A stretch of 64,000 nt of DNA from the NCBI GenBank assembly GCA_963578475.1, contig CAUZCL010000021.1:11116-75115 (forward strand), written 5' to 3'. Each line of letters starts with the position of its first letter. Positions within the stretch are counted from its first letter, which is position 1. The notes under the pieces are model-generated. The model did not search any database, was not told the DNA's origin, and saw only the letters and a program-made list of their open reading frames with translations. The position numbers were made by a program, and so were the translations under genes. Below, piece after piece: positions 7,986-16,769 of this stretch. The DNA is from SMYC01 sp963578475 (GTDB taxonomy: Bacteria; Acidobacteriota; Vicinamibacteria; Marinacidobacterales; SMYC01).

Positions 7986-8738
7986 ATGTCTGGACATTCT
8001 AAGTGGCATTCCATCAAGCACAAGAAATCGGCGGTGGATGCCAAACGCGGTAAAGCCTTTACTGGGATCATCCAGGAAATCACCGTGGCCGCCCGGATCG
8101 GCGGCGGTGACGTGGAGGGCAATCCTCGTCTTCGGCTCGCTGTCGACAGAGGCAAAGCGGCCAATATGCCGAAGGACAACATCGTGCGTGCCATCAAGAA
8201 GGGTACGGGCGAGCTCGAAGGGTACAACCTCGAAGAAGTGCACTACGAAGGCTATGGTCCCGGGGGGGTTGCGGTTTTTATCGAAGCGACGACGGATAAC
8301 AAGAACCGCACGGTGAGCGAGGTGCGCCATTTCTTCTCGAAGTTTGGTGGCAATCTCGGTGAGTCCGGCTCAGTCAACTGGATGTTCGACAAGAAAGGCT
8401 ACATCGTCGTCTCCCGGGAGAACGTAGACGAAGAGGCGCTTCTCGAAATCGCTCTCGAAGCCGGCGCCGATGACGTCAACGAAGATGGCGAGAACTGGGA
8501 AGTCTTGACACTCCCCGAAAGCTTTCAAGCCGTTCACGACGCCCTCACCGCGAAGAACATCAGCATTGAAGCCGAAGAAATCGCGATGATTCCCCAAACG
8601 AGCGTCAAGCTCACGGGCAAGCAAGCAAAGCAGATGCTGAAGCTCATGAACGCCCTCGAAGATCTCGAAGACCTGGCGAACGTCTGGGCTAACTTCGATA
8701 TCGACGAAGAAGAAATCGAAGCCGCGATGTCCAATTAG
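7986..8738 (+). CDS. yebC: YebC/PmpR (TACO1) family protein
   Basis: A 250-residue YebC-family protein of normal length. The N-terminal signature MSGHSKWHSIKHKK is intact, followed by RGKAFTGIIQEITVAAR and the NMPKDNIVRAIKKG segment. Members act as DNA-binding regulators (PmpR type) or, as shown more recently, as translation factors relieving proline-stretch stalling. The family is commonly encoded just upstream of ruvC, as here, with a 16-base gap. A promoter with an extended -10 lies immediately before the ATG, so the gene probably starts the yebC-ruv operon on an almost leaderless transcript. Confidence 0.93.
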   Translation: MSGHSKWHSIKHKKSAVDAKRGKAFTGIIQEITVAARIGGGDVEGNPRLRLAVDRGKAANMPKDNIVRAIKKGTGELEGYNLEEVHYEGYGPGGVAVFIEATTDNKNRTVSEVRHFFSKFGGNLGESGSVNWMFDKKGYIVVSRENVDEEALLEIALEAGADDVNEDGENWEVLTLPESFQAVHDALTAKNISIEAEEIAMIPQTSVKLTGKQAKQMLKLMNALEDLEDLANVWANFDIDEEEIEAAMSN

Positions 8739-8754
8739 CCTTGGGCTCGAACCA

Positions 8755-9252
8755 ATGAGGATTCTCGGGATCGACCCTGGTTCTCAAGTCACTGGCTACG
8801 GCGTGATCGAGTCCGACGGCACGCGGACCGCTCTCGTAACCGAGGGGGTCATCCGGACGCGCTCGATGCGGAGTTTTCCGGAAAAACTCCGGCTCATTTA
8901 CGATGGCATCGTGGAGGTGCTCGACGAGCATCGCCCCGTGCAGATGGTGGTCGAGGGGCTGTTCTATGCCATGAATGTGCAGAGCGCCCTCAAGCTCGGC
9001 CATGTCCGTGGCGTCGCTCTTCTCGCTGGGGTGAAGCGAGGCATCCCGGTTCACGAATATTCACCGCTCGAGGTCAAGTTGGCCGTCGTCGGCTACGGCC
9101 GCGCGGACAAAGAGCAAGTACAGCGCATGGTTGCCGTGCTTCTCGAGCTCGAGCGCCCGCCTGAGCCTCACGATGCGGCCGACGCACTCGCGATTGCCAT
9201 TTGCCACGCCAATCAGCTTCGCTTCGCCGCGAAAGTGTCGTCGGCCCTGTGA
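8755..9252 (+). CDS. ruvC: Crossover junction endodeoxyribonuclease RuvC
   Basis: RuvC is the homodimeric nuclease that cuts Holliday junctions symmetrically. The 165-residue protein has the N-terminal acidic site in GIDPGS (D7), the EGLFYAMN segment around the second acidic residue, and the C-terminal EPHDAADALAIAICH carrying the last catalytic aspartates. Length is typical. No clear Shine-Dalgarno precedes the ATG at 8755. The stop codon overlaps the GTG start of ruvA, so the two are translationally coupled. Confidence 0.95.
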   Translation: MRILGIDPGSQVTGYGVIESDGTRTALVTEGVIRTRSMRSFPEKLRLIYDGIVEVLDEHRPVQMVVEGLFYAMNVQSALKLGHVRGVALLAGVKRGIPVHEYSPLEVKLAVVGYGRADKEQVQRMVAVLLELERPPEPHDAADALAIAICHANQLRFAAKVSSAL

Positions 9253-9851
9253 TCTCCTACCTCGAGGGCAAGCTGTACGAGAAGAAACCCGACCATGTGG
9301 TCGTGCTCGCGGGCGGCGTCGGCTACAAAGTCTCGATCCCGGTATCGACCTATTACGAGCTTCCCAATCAAGGCGAGGGCGTCGCACTTCAGGTCCACAC
9401 CCATGTGCGTCAAGACACGTTCGCCCTTTACGGCTTCTTGTCCGGCAAAGAGCAGCTTTTGTTCCACCGTTTGATTGGGGTCGCGGGGGTTGGTCCTTCG
9501 CTCGCCCTCAAAGTGATGTCCGGTCTCGAGCCACAGACGCTCATCGACTCGATCCGGCGCGGGGACCGCCGCCGCTTGAACGCGATCCCCGGCGTAGGCA
9601 AGAAAACGGCGGAGCGGCTCATCCTCGAGCTTCGGGACAAGATGCCGGAAGTTGCGGCTCACGATGACGGCGGCGCCCGCGAGGACACCCACGTAGCGTC
9701 TTCGCTCCGTGAGGATCTCCTTTCGGCGCTCATGAATCTCGGCTTCCCGAGGCTGCAATCCGAGAAGGCGGCTCTCGCTGTCGCGCGTGACGAGCCGGAG
9801 CTGTCCTTCGAAGACGCGCTCAAAAGAGTACTGCGCGAGCTCTCCGGATAG
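9249..9851 (+). CDS. ruvA: Holliday junction branch migration protein RuvA
   Basis: RuvA binds the four-way junction as a tetramer and loads the RuvB motors. I start it at GTG 9249, giving VISYLEGKLYEK and 200 residues, the standard length; the gene overlaps the ruvC stop by four bases. The OB-fold domain comes first, then two helix-hairpin-helix motifs (LIGVAGVGPSLAL and LNAIPGVGKKTAERL), then a linker and the C-terminal three-helix domain that touches RuvB. The stop is followed without any gap by the MutS-like gene, not by ruvB. Confidence 0.94.
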   Translation: MISYLEGKLYEKKPDHVVVLAGGVGYKVSIPVSTYYELPNQGEGVALQVHTHVRQDTFALYGFLSGKEQLLFHRLIGVAGVGPSLALKVMSGLEPQTLIDSIRRGDRRRLNAIPGVGKKTAERLILELRDKMPEVAAHDDGGAREDTHVASSLREDLLSALMNLGFPRLQSEKAALAVARDEPELSFEDALKRVLRELSG

Positions 9852-11651
9852 ATGACGCCGCGCGCCGAGGTCGAAGAGCTCTACCGGAACCGGCTCGCGC
9901 AGAAACAGGTCAAAGCCGAGCGCCGCCAGAATGTCGTCGCCCGGGTCGCTTACGCGCGGCTCGCGGTCTTCGTCGCGGGTGTAGCACTTGCCTGGTTCGT
10001 CTTCGAGACCGAACAAGTTGCGTGGCCGTGGCTTCTCGTTCCCGTCATCGTGTTTTTCGTGCTCCTTTACTGGCACGGCGGTCTCTACGGGCTACTGCGG
10101 CGGACGGAGCGGGCGGCGAGCTTTTATCAAAGAGGGCTCGACCGTCTATCGGATGCGTGGATGGGGAAGGGCCGTCAGGGCGCTTCCTACCTCGATCCCA
10201 AACATCCTCATGCAGGCGACCTCGACATCTTTGGGAAAGCGTCGCTTTTCGAGCTTTTGGCGACGACGGGAAGCCCTTGGGGGACGAAAACACTCGCGTC
10301 CTGGCTTCTCGCGCCGGCGAGCCCTGACACGGTGCGCGCGCGCCAGGCGGCTGTGGTCGAGCTCGCGCCGCTCGTCGATCTCCGAGAGAGCATCGCCAGC
10401 GAGCATGACGAGCTCGGGGAGTCGGTCGACGCCGAGACGCTTTCTGGCTGGGCCACCGAGCCGCCCGTGCTCACCTCGAAGCTAGCGAGCTTGCTCGCGC
10501 TCGCTCTTGGCGCGGCGTCGCTCATTGCCGGCATCGGCTGGCTCGCGTCGTGGTGGACGCGGATGCCTTTTCTTCTGCTGATTCTCATGAGCGCATCCTT
10601 TGCGTTTTTGTACCGGTCGCGCGTGCGTGGAGTACTCGCGGCGGTCGAAAATCCGGCGAGCGATCTCGGCGTGCTGTCGTCCCTGCTCGAGCGGCTCGAA
10701 GGCGAGAGCTTTCGCGCGCCGCGCCTCGTGGTGCTTCACGAGGCACTGACCTCGTCGGGGTCTTCGACCGCCTCGAAACGCATCCGCCAGCTCGGCCGCC
10801 TCGTCGACTACCTCGATGCGCGCCGCAATCAGCTTTTCCTGCCATTCTCGGCGATCCTCCTTTGGGGCACCCAGTTCGCTTTCGCGATCGAATCGTGGCG
10901 CCGCGACTCGGGGAGCGAAGTGGCATACTGGCTCGACGCGGTCGGAGAGCTCGACGCACTTTTAGCACTCGCGACTTATGCCTTCGAGCATCCCGACGAT
11001 CACTTTCCGACGATCGTGGAAGATCGGGTCTTGTTCGATGCCGAAGGGATCGGACATCCCCTGATACCGGAGGACCTCGTCGTGCGCAACGACGTGCGCT
11101 TCGGCGGCAACCTCCGGCTTCTCGTCATCTCGGGCTCGAACATGTCGGGGAAGAGCACCTTTCTGCGCGCCGTGGGTGTCAATACGGTGCTCGCACTTGC
11201 GGGCGCGCCTGTTCGTGCGCGTAAGCTGACGCTCGCTCCTCTCATCGTCGCCGCATCCATCCGGATCGTGGACTCGCTTCAAGACGGCATCTCACACTTC
11301 TATGCCGAGATCCTCCGGCTCCGTCAAGTCATGGAGCTCGCCGGAGCGAAAGAGGGGGCCGTTCTTTTCTTGCTCGACGAGATCCTTCATGGGACGAACT
11401 CGCACGACCGTCGCATCGGCGCGGACGCCGTTGTGCGCGGTCTCGTCGATCGCGGCGCCGTCGGCTTCATCACGACCCACGACCTCGCGCTCTCGAAGCT
11501 CGCCGACGCGCTCGGGGACCGAGCGACCAACGTGCATTTCGAGGACGAGATCATAGACGGTAAAGTCCATTTCGACTATATCATGCGGGACGGTGTCGTG
11601 AAGAAGAGCAACGCGCTCGATTTGATGCGCTCGATCGGCCTCGAAGTCTAG
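9852..11651 (+). CDS. Membrane-anchored MutS-like ATPase (MutS domain V only)
   Basis: A 599-residue protein with a C-terminal MutS-family ATPase: Walker A GSNMSGKST at 428-436, then LFLLDEILHGTNSHDR (Walker B plus the MutS D-loop region) near 505-520, and TTHD as the switch motif. It lacks the mismatch-binding and connector domains of MutS. Instead there are two hydrophobic pairs, at about 35-75 and 212-260, predicting a membrane anchor. The ATG directly abuts the ruvA stop, so translation is probably coupled. Stand-alone MutS-like ATPases of this type are known, but I know of no assigned function. Its place between ruvA and ruvB suggests a link to junction processing at the membrane, which is inference only. 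Confidence 0.8.
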   Translation: MTPRAEVEELYRNRLAQKQVKAERRQNVVARVAYARLAVFVAGVALAWFVFETEQVAWPWLLVPVIVFFVLLYWHGGLYGLLRRTERAASFYQRGLDRLSDAWMGKGRQGASYLDPKHPHAGDLDIFGKASLFELLATTGSPWGTKTLASWLLAPASPDTVRARQAAVVELAPLVDLRESIASEHDELGESVDAETLSGWATEPPVLTSKLASLLALALGAASLIAGIGWLASWWTRMPFLLLILMSASFAFLYRSRVRGVLAAVENPASDLGVLSSLLERLEGESFRAPRLVVLHEALTSSGSSTASKRIRQLGRLVDYLDARRNQLFLPFSAILLWGTQFAFAIESWRRDSGSEVAYWLDAVGELDALLALATYAFEHPDDHFPTIVEDRVLFDAEGIGHPLIPEDLVVRNDVRFGGNLRLLVISGSNMSGKSTFLRAVGVNTVLALAGAPVRARKLTLAPLIVAASIRIVDSLQDGISHFYAEILRLRQVMELAGAKEGAVLFLLDEILHGTNSHDRRIGADAVVRGLVDRGAVGFITTHDLALSKLADALGDRATNVHFEDEIIDGKVHFDYIMRDGVVKKSNALDLMRSIGLEV

Positions 11652-11754
11652 CCGCCTGCGCGAGGTCCCCTCGGAGCGTCCGACTTCGCCAAGACATCGT
11701 CGGCACGCGCCGAAGCCCGCAGGGCGTAGGCGGGAGCATTAAGCAGGTATGAGG

Positions 11755-11760
11755 TAGACT
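11755..11760 (+). promoter_or_regulatory. Possible -10 box of ruvB
   Basis: TAGACT ends nine bases before the ruvB ATG in a 118-base gap. I see no convincing -35 at 16-18 bases and no Shine-Dalgarno, so this is another short-leader candidate with weak support. Confidence 0.3.
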
Positions 11761-11769
11761 TTCTCGAAC

Positions 11770-12786
11770 ATGTCCGATCGATTGGTGTCTCAGGGGCCCA
11801 CCGACGAGGAGCGCTCCCTCGATTTGAGCCTCCGACCGCGCGGCTTCTCCGAATATATCGGCCAAAAGAAAGTGCTGGCGCAGCTCGAGATCGCTGTGCA
11901 GGCGGCGCGCGAGCGGGACGAAGCGATGGACCATCTCCTCACCTACGGGCCGCCTGGCCTCGGCAAGACGACGCTCGCGCATGTCGTGGCCAACGAGCTC
12001 GGCGTCAACATCCAGACGACCGCGGGGCCGCTCGTCGAGAAGTCCGGGGACCTCGTGGCGCTTTTGACGACTCTCGAAGCGCGCGACGTGCTCTTCATCG
12101 ATGAGATTCACCGCCTCCATCCTTCGGTCGAGGAAGTGCTCTATCCAGCGATGGAGGACTTCAAGCTCGACATCATCATCGGCCAGGGGCCCTCGGCGAA
12201 GTCGGTGAGGATTCCCGTCTCGCAGTTCACGCTCATCGGCGCCACGACGCGTGCGGGCCTTTTGACTTCGCCTCTCCGTTCGCGCTTCGGCATCGTGCAC
12301 CGCCTCGACTTCTACACCGTTGCGGATTTGACGGCAGTCGTCGAGCGCTCCGCAAAGATCCTCGGCGTCTCGTGCTGCCCAGAGGCTGCCGTCTCTCTCT
12401 CGAAGCGGGCGCGTGGCACTCCGCGTATCGCGAACCGGCTTCTGCGCCGTGTCAGGGATTACGCGCAAGTCAAAGCGGACGGGACGATAACGGTTGAGGT
12501 CGCCGGAGAAGCCCTCGCGCTTCTCGAAGTCGACGAGCTTGGCTTCGACGAGATGGATCGCAGCATCCTTCAAACCATCATGGAGAAGTTCTCCGGCGGT
12601 CCCGTCGGCCTTTCCACCATAGCGGCTGTCGTTGGGGAAGAGCCGGATACGATCGAGGACATCTACGAGCCCTATCTCATCCAGGTCGGATTTCTCGATC
12701 GCACGCCGCGCGGGCGCGTCGCCACCGAGCGGGCCTATCGCCACTTCGGGCTCACACCCGTCGATCGGCAAAAGCGCCTCTTCTGA
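11770..12786 (+). CDS. ruvB: Holliday junction branch migration helicase RuvB
   Basis: RuvB is the hexameric AAA+ motor that drives branch migration with RuvA. The 338-residue protein shows Walker A GPPGLGKT at 60-67, Walker B FIDEIH at 109-114, sensor 1 in LIGATTRAGLL, the arginine finger in the following PLRSRFG, and the C-terminal winged helix ending in TPRGRVATERAYRHFG. All motifs are intact and the length is standard. It is separated from ruvA by the MutS-like gene and a 118-base gap that may hold its own promoter. queA begins four bases after the stop, as in many genomes. Confidence 0.95.
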   Translation: MSDRLVSQGPTDEERSLDLSLRPRGFSEYIGQKKVLAQLEIAVQAARERDEAMDHLLTYGPPGLGKTTLAHVVANELGVNIQTTAGPLVEKSGDLVALLTTLEARDVLFIDEIHRLHPSVEEVLYPAMEDFKLDIIIGQGPSAKSVRIPVSQFTLIGATTRAGLLTSPLRSRFGIVHRLDFYTVADLTAVVERSAKILGVSCCPEAAVSLSKRARGTPRIANRLLRRVRDYAQVKADGTITVEVAGEALALLEVDELGFDEMDRSILQTIMEKFSGGPVGLSTIAAVVGEEPDTIEDIYEPYLIQVGFLDRTPRGRVATERAYRHFGLTPVDRQKRLF

Positions 12787-12790
12787 CGCC

Positions 12791-13810
12791 TTGAGACTCT
12801 CCGAGTTCGACTACGAGCTCCCGCCGGAGCTCATCGCACAAGAACCTCTGCCTGAGCGCGACGGCTCCCGGCTGCTGCACATGTTGCCGTGGCGGCGCCT
12901 CGAGCACCTACATTTTGCCGCCCTCCCCAATCTTCTCGAGCCGGGTGACGTGCTCGTCCTGAACGACACGAAGGTCTTTCCAGCGCGCCTCACCGGTGCC
13001 CGCGCGAGCGGCGGCCGTGTCGAGCTCTTGCTGCTCGAGGATTGCGGCGAAGCGCGCTGGCGCGTGCTCGCCAAGCCGGCGCGCAAGCTACGTGCGGGAG
13101 CGCAGCTCACTTTCGGGGACGGCCGTCTCGTTGCCGAGGTCGTGGGCGCTGATACCGATTCGCTGGTGGTCCGCTTCGAGCATGAGGGCGCTTTCGCCGA
13201 CGTCATCGACGCACTCGGGACGACGCCCCTCCCGCCTTACATCCGATCGAGCGAGAGCGAGCCCGCGATCCGCGACCGCTACCAGACCGTCTACGCCACC
13301 GACCGTGGTTCCATTGCGGCTCCGACGGCCGGACTGCATTTCACCGAAGACGTATTGAAGCGTCTGGTCGAGCGCGACATCGACGTAGCGCGGCTCACCC
13401 TTCATGTTGGCTACGCGACCTTCGAGCCCATCCGCACCGATATCGTCGAGGAGCACGCGATGGGCGTCGAGCATTTCCACGTACCCCGCGAGACCGCCGA
13501 GCTCGTGCGCTCGGGCCGAACGGTTATTGCCGTCGGGACGACTTCGGTGCGCGCGCTCGAATCGGCCGCCCGCATCGACTTCTCGCCCGGCTGGCACGAG
13601 ACGGACCTCTTCATCACACCAGGATTCGAGTTCCGCGTCGTGAGCGGGCTCGTTACGAACTTTCATCTTCCGAAGAGCTCGCTTCTCATGCTCGTCTCGG
13701 CGCTCGGTGGTACCGACCGAGTGCGCGCCGCCTATCGCGAAGCTGTGAAGGAGCGCTATCGTTTTTATAGCTACGGCGACTGCATGCTGCTCCCGCCCCC
13801 TCGGCTATAA
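12791..13810 (+). CDS. queA: S-adenosylmethionine:tRNA ribosyltransferase-isomerase QueA
   Basis: QueA transfers and isomerises the ribosyl part of SAM onto 7-aminomethyl-7-deazaguanine in tRNA, giving epoxyqueuosine. The 339-residue product begins at a TTG (12791) with LSEFDYELPPELIAQEP, the family N-terminus; there is no nearby ATG in frame that keeps this segment. Family blocks LNDTKVFPARL, TPLPPYI, QTVYA and AAPTAGLHFT are all present, as is the C-terminal NFHLPKSSLLMLVSA. It lies directly after ruvB. The promoter of gmhA overlaps the queA stop codon. Confidence 0.94.
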   Translation: MRLSEFDYELPPELIAQEPLPERDGSRLLHMLPWRRLEHLHFAALPNLLEPGDVLVLNDTKVFPARLTGARASGGRVELLLLEDCGEARWRVLAKPARKLRAGAQLTFGDGRLVAEVVGADTDSLVVRFEHEGAFADVIDALGTTPLPPYIRSSESEPAIRDRYQTVYATDRGSIAAPTAGLHFTEDVLKRLVERDIDVARLTLHVGYATFEPIRTDIVEEHAMGVEHFHVPRETAELVRSGRTVIAVGTTSVRALESAARIDFSPGWHETDLFITPGFEFRVVSGLVTNFHLPKSSLLMLVSALGGTDRVRAAYREAVKERYRFYSYGDCMLLPPPRL

Positions 13811-13811
13811 T
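13806..13811 (+). promoter_or_regulatory. -10 box of a leaderless gmhA promoter
   Basis: A perfect TATAAT overlaps the queA stop codon and is followed by six bases (TCGCGG) and then the gmhA ATG at 13818. No ribosome-binding site fits in the gap. The -35 is weak. Confidence 0.5.
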
Positions 13812-13817
13812 TCGCGG

Positions 13818-14390
13818 ATGGATCGCGAGCAATTACTCTCCGTGGTCGACGGGAGTGCCGCACTCAAGCGTGCTTTCTTCGCCTCGGAAGCGGATTCTGT
13901 TTTGGAGGCAGGCCGCCGTCTCGCCCAAGCGCTCTCGGACGGCCACAAGCTTCTCGTCTTCGGCAATGGCGGGAGTGCTGCCGACGCGCAGCATTTCGCG
14001 GCGGAGCTCGTCAATCGCTTCGTGAACGACCGCCCCGCGCTTCCCGCTATTGCGCTGACCACCGACACCTCCGTCTTGACGAGCATTGCGAACGACGCCG
14101 ACTATGAGTCTATCTTCAGCCGGCAGATCGAAGCTCTCGGCGCCGAAGGGGACGTCGCGGTCGCGATCAGCACGAGCGGCAACTCGCCGAACGTTCTGAA
14201 AGCAGCTACTGTCGCGCGTGAGAAAGGCCTGACAACGATAGGCCTCGCGGGCCATGACGGAGGCAAGCTCGGCGCGAGCGTCGATCTGTGTTTGACCGTG
14301 GATCATCCCGAGACGGCGCGCATCCAGGAAGTACACGGCATGTTGATCCACTTTTTTTGTCAAATCATCGAAGACGAGCTCTTCCCATGA
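13818..14390 (+). CDS. gmhA: Sedoheptulose 7-phosphate isomerase GmhA
   Basis: GmhA makes D-glycero-D-manno-heptose 7-phosphate, the first step toward ADP-heptose for lipopolysaccharide core. The 190-residue SIS-domain protein has FGNGGSAADAQHFAAELVNRF with putative metal ligands H59 and E63, the STSGNSPN phosphate loop, and the C-terminal Q-x2-H pair in IQEVHGM that completes the site. It overlaps the following gene by four bases (ATGA). No other heptose gene is in the window. The presence of heptose synthesis supports a diderm cell. Confidence 0.88.
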   Translation: MDREQLLSVVDGSAALKRAFFASEADSVLEAGRRLAQALSDGHKLLVFGNGGSAADAQHFAAELVNRFVNDRPALPAIALTTDTSVLTSIANDADYESIFSRQIEALGAEGDVAVAISTSGNSPNVLKAATVAREKGLTTIGLAGHDGGKLGASVDLCLTVDHPETARIQEVHGMLIHFFCQIIEDELFP

Positions 14391-15334
14391 CGTCCAAATA
14401 TTCTGTCAAGCCACTCGACCTCGATGGTCTCGACACTTATCCGCTCGCTTCGCGGAAAAGCAAAGTTGGCCGCGAGCAGCTCGGGAAAGCCGTTTCCGAA
14501 GAGGCGAGCTTCCGCGAGTTTTGGGATGGCCTCCCCGATATCCTCGCGGCGAGGGACCTGCGCGAGCTGGTGAAGCGGATGCGTCGCGCGCGCGAGAGCG
14601 AGCGGGCGCTCATCTGGGGACTCGGTGCACACGTCATCAAAGTCGGCCTCTCACCTCTTCTCATCGACTTGATGGATCGCGGCTTCGTGTCCGGCCTCGC
14701 GCTCAACGGCGCGGGCATCATTCACGACTTCGAGCTCGCGATGGTGGGCCAGACCTCCGAAGAAGTCGCGGACGGTCTCGGCGAAGGCAAGTTCGGGATG
14801 GCTGAAGAAACAGGGGCGCTTTTGAACGAAGCGACCCGGAAGGGTGTCGAGAACGGTCTCGGCCTCGGTGAAGCCATCGGCGTGCTCCTCCATGAACAGG
14901 ACCCTCCGTACAAAGAGACGAGCCTCCTTTGGAACGCCTACCGTCTCGCCATTCCCGTCACCGTGCACGTCGCGGTGGGGACGGACATCATCCACATGCA
15001 CCCGCAAGCGTCGGGCGCGGCCATCGGCGAAGCTAGTCTGCACGACTTCAAGCTCTTTGCCGGGGTGGTTCGAGGGTTAAACGACGGCGGGGTCTACTTG
15101 AATGTCGGCTCGGCAGTGCTTCTGCCCGAAGTGTTCCTGAAAGCGGTGAGCGTCGTGCGAAACCTGGGGCACCCTTTGACCGACTTCTCGACGGCCAATT
15201 TCGATTTCATTCGCCACTACCGGCCGCTCGTCAACGTCGTGCAGCGGCCCGTGACCGGCTCGGGCCGAGGCTTCGAGTTCGTCGGCCACCACGAGCTCAT
15301 GCTCCCTTTGCTGATACAGGGGCTGAGCGTATAA
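14387..15334 (+). CDS. Conserved deoxyhypusine synthase-like protein of unknown function
   Basis: A 315-residue protein starting at the ATG that overlaps the gmhA stop. It looks like a distant member of the deoxyhypusine synthase (NAD-binding Rossmann-like) group: a GLGAHVIKVGL segment, a strikingly conserved-looking NGAGIIHDFELA block, GKFGMAEETG, and VHVAVGTDIIHMHP near the middle. The catalytic lysine of true deoxyhypusine synthase cannot be placed with confidence, and bacteria lack eIF5A, so I do not assign that reaction. Strict coupling to gmhA suggests a role on a phosphosugar or an NAD-dependent modification. I recognise the family by its motifs but not its job. Confidence 0.6.
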   Translation: MTSKYSVKPLDLDGLDTYPLASRKSKVGREQLGKAVSEEASFREFWDGLPDILAARDLRELVKRMRRARESERALIWGLGAHVIKVGLSPLLIDLMDRGFVSGLALNGAGIIHDFELAMVGQTSEEVADGLGEGKFGMAEETGALLNEATRKGVENGLGLGEAIGVLLHEQDPPYKETSLLWNAYRLAIPVTVHVAVGTDIIHMHPQASGAAIGEASLHDFKLFAGVVRGLNDGGVYLNVGSAVLLPEVFLKAVSVVRNLGHPLTDFSTANFDFIRHYRPLVNVVQRPVTGSGRGFEFVGHHELMLPLLIQGLSV

Positions 15335-15350
15335 CGGAGGTACGAAATCC

Positions 15351-15749
15351 ATGGTGGAGCGAAAAATGGTCGGGAGTGGCGTCTCTTGGGAAGAGGAGTT
15401 TGGCTATTCCCGTGCGGTTCGTGTCGGTGACCGCATCCTAGTCTCGGGAACGACCGCGACCGGCCCGGAAGGCCTCGTGGCGCGCGGCGACGCGGCGGGC
15501 CAAGCGCGCTACGCACTCGACAAAATAGAAAAAGCCATCAACGCGCTCGGCGGTACACTCGGCGACGTGGTGCGCACGCGCATCTTCGTGGCCAGCGTCA
15601 ACGACTGGAAAGCCATCGCGTCCGTCCACGGTGAGCGGTTCGGCAAAATACGCCCCGCGAACACGCTCGTGCGCGCCGACCTCATCGGCGAAGAATATCT
15701 TGTTGAGATCGAAGCCGAGGCTGTCATCGGCAGCGCCACCTCGGAATGA
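15351..15749 (+). CDS. RidA family protein (YjgF/YER057c/UK114)
   Basis: A 132-residue RidA-superfamily protein. Members hydrolyse reactive enamine/imine intermediates or have drifted to other deaminase-like roles. VSGTTATGPEG in the first half, and VVRTRIFVASVNDWKAI with the R that normally binds the substrate carboxylate, are visible, followed by PANTLVRADLIGEEYLVEIEAEAV. GGAGG at 15336-15340 supports the start. It overlaps the next gene by four bases. The subgroup (archetypal RidA versus Rid1-7) is not decided. Confidence 0.85.
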   Translation: MVERKMVGSGVSWEEEFGYSRAVRVGDRILVSGTTATGPEGLVARGDAAGQARYALDKIEKAINALGGTLGDVVRTRIFVASVNDWKAIASVHGERFGKIRPANTLVRADLIGEEYLVEIEAEAVIGSATSE

Positions 15750-16756
15750 GCGAGCCCATCCGCTTCAGCCTCCGTCTCAATAACGACCTTCCGCTTGGCG
15801 ACTATGTCGAGCTGGCCCGCACCGCGGAGGCGTCGGGGTTCGATCAGTTCTGGGTGAGCAACGATCTTTTCATCAAGAGCTCACCCGTCATCCTCGCCGC
15901 CGTCGCGACCGCGACGACGCGCATCGGTCTCGGCACGTGCATCTTGAATCCTTATACGATCGACCCGAGCGAGATCGCGATGATCGCGGCCACCCTCGAC
16001 GAGCTCAGCGGGAGCCGTTTTCATCTGGGCCTCGCTGCCGGCGCGCGGGACTTCGTCAACTGGGTTGGCATCGAGCACCGAGCCCCGCTCGCGGCCGTCC
16101 GCGAATCGGTGACCGTGATCCGGAAGCTTCTCGCTGGAGAGAAGGCGGGCCTCGACGGAAAATACTTGAAGTGGACCGATGAAGCCTATTTGAGGTTCGA
16201 GGCACCGCGCGTCACCCCAATCTATATCGGTGCGCTCGGACCGAAGATGCTCCGCCTCACCGGCGAGATCGCCGACGGCGCCCTCCCGCTCCTCTTCCCG
16301 CCGGAGCACTATTTCACCGTGCGCGATCTTCTCGCCGAAGGCGCGCGCGACCGTGACGCCGCTTTGGGAGAGCTCGATTTTGCCGCGTGCATCTGGGTAT
16401 CGCTGTCTTCGGACCGCGACGCCGCTCGGCGGGCGCTCGCGGAGAAGATCGCCTATTACGGCTCGGCGCTTTCACCACTCATCCTCGAGCGGCTCGAGCT
16501 GACCCGGAAGGATTTCGCCGAGATCGAGCGCGCGGTCGTGCAAGAGCGCGATATGGACAAAGCTTGCGCACTCGTCAACGATCGCATGATCCGCATCGGT
16601 GTGACCGGCGAGCCGCGCGAGCTCATCCCGAGGCTCGAAGCCCTCGTCGAGGCCGGCGCGCGTCATTTGAGCTTCGGACCGCCGCTCGGCCCCGATCCTC
16701 TCGAAGCTGTAAAGCTCCTCGGCCACGAAGTGCTTCCCTACTTCCGCCGCGGGTGA
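15746..16756 (+). CDS. LLM-class (luciferase-like) oxidoreductase
   Basis: A 336-residue TIM-barrel protein of the bacterial luciferase-like monooxygenase family, which uses FMN or coenzyme F420. The N-terminus FSLRLNNDLPLGDYVELARTAEASGFDQFWVSND is the family pattern, as are ATTRIGLGTCILNPYTIDPSEIAM, RFHLGLAAG and IYIGALGPKMLRLTGEIADGALP, which resembles F420-dependent methylenetetrahydromethanopterin reductase-like enzymes. The cofactor cannot be decided here. It overlaps ridA-like upstream and lies 13 bases before the acyl-CoA carboxylase module, so it may take part in that catabolic operon. Confidence 0.82.
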   Translation: MSEPIRFSLRLNNDLPLGDYVELARTAEASGFDQFWVSNDLFIKSSPVILAAVATATTRIGLGTCILNPYTIDPSEIAMIAATLDELSGSRFHLGLAAGARDFVNWVGIEHRAPLAAVRESVTVIRKLLAGEKAGLDGKYLKWTDEAYLRFEAPRVTPIYIGALGPKMLRLTGEIADGALPLLFPPEHYFTVRDLLAEGARDRDAALGELDFAACIWVSLSSDRDAARRALAEKIAYYGSALSPLILERLELTRKDFAEIERAVVQERDMDKACALVNDRMIRIGVTGEPRELIPRLEALVEAGARHLSFGPPLGPDPLEAVKLLGHEVLPYFRRG

Positions 16757-16769
16757 CAAGATTGAAGTA

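Noticed and set aside
11581..12771. 396-residue minus-strand frame over ruvB
   Set aside because: Fully antisense to ruvB, whose motifs are intact. Long antisense frames are expected in GC-rich DNA.
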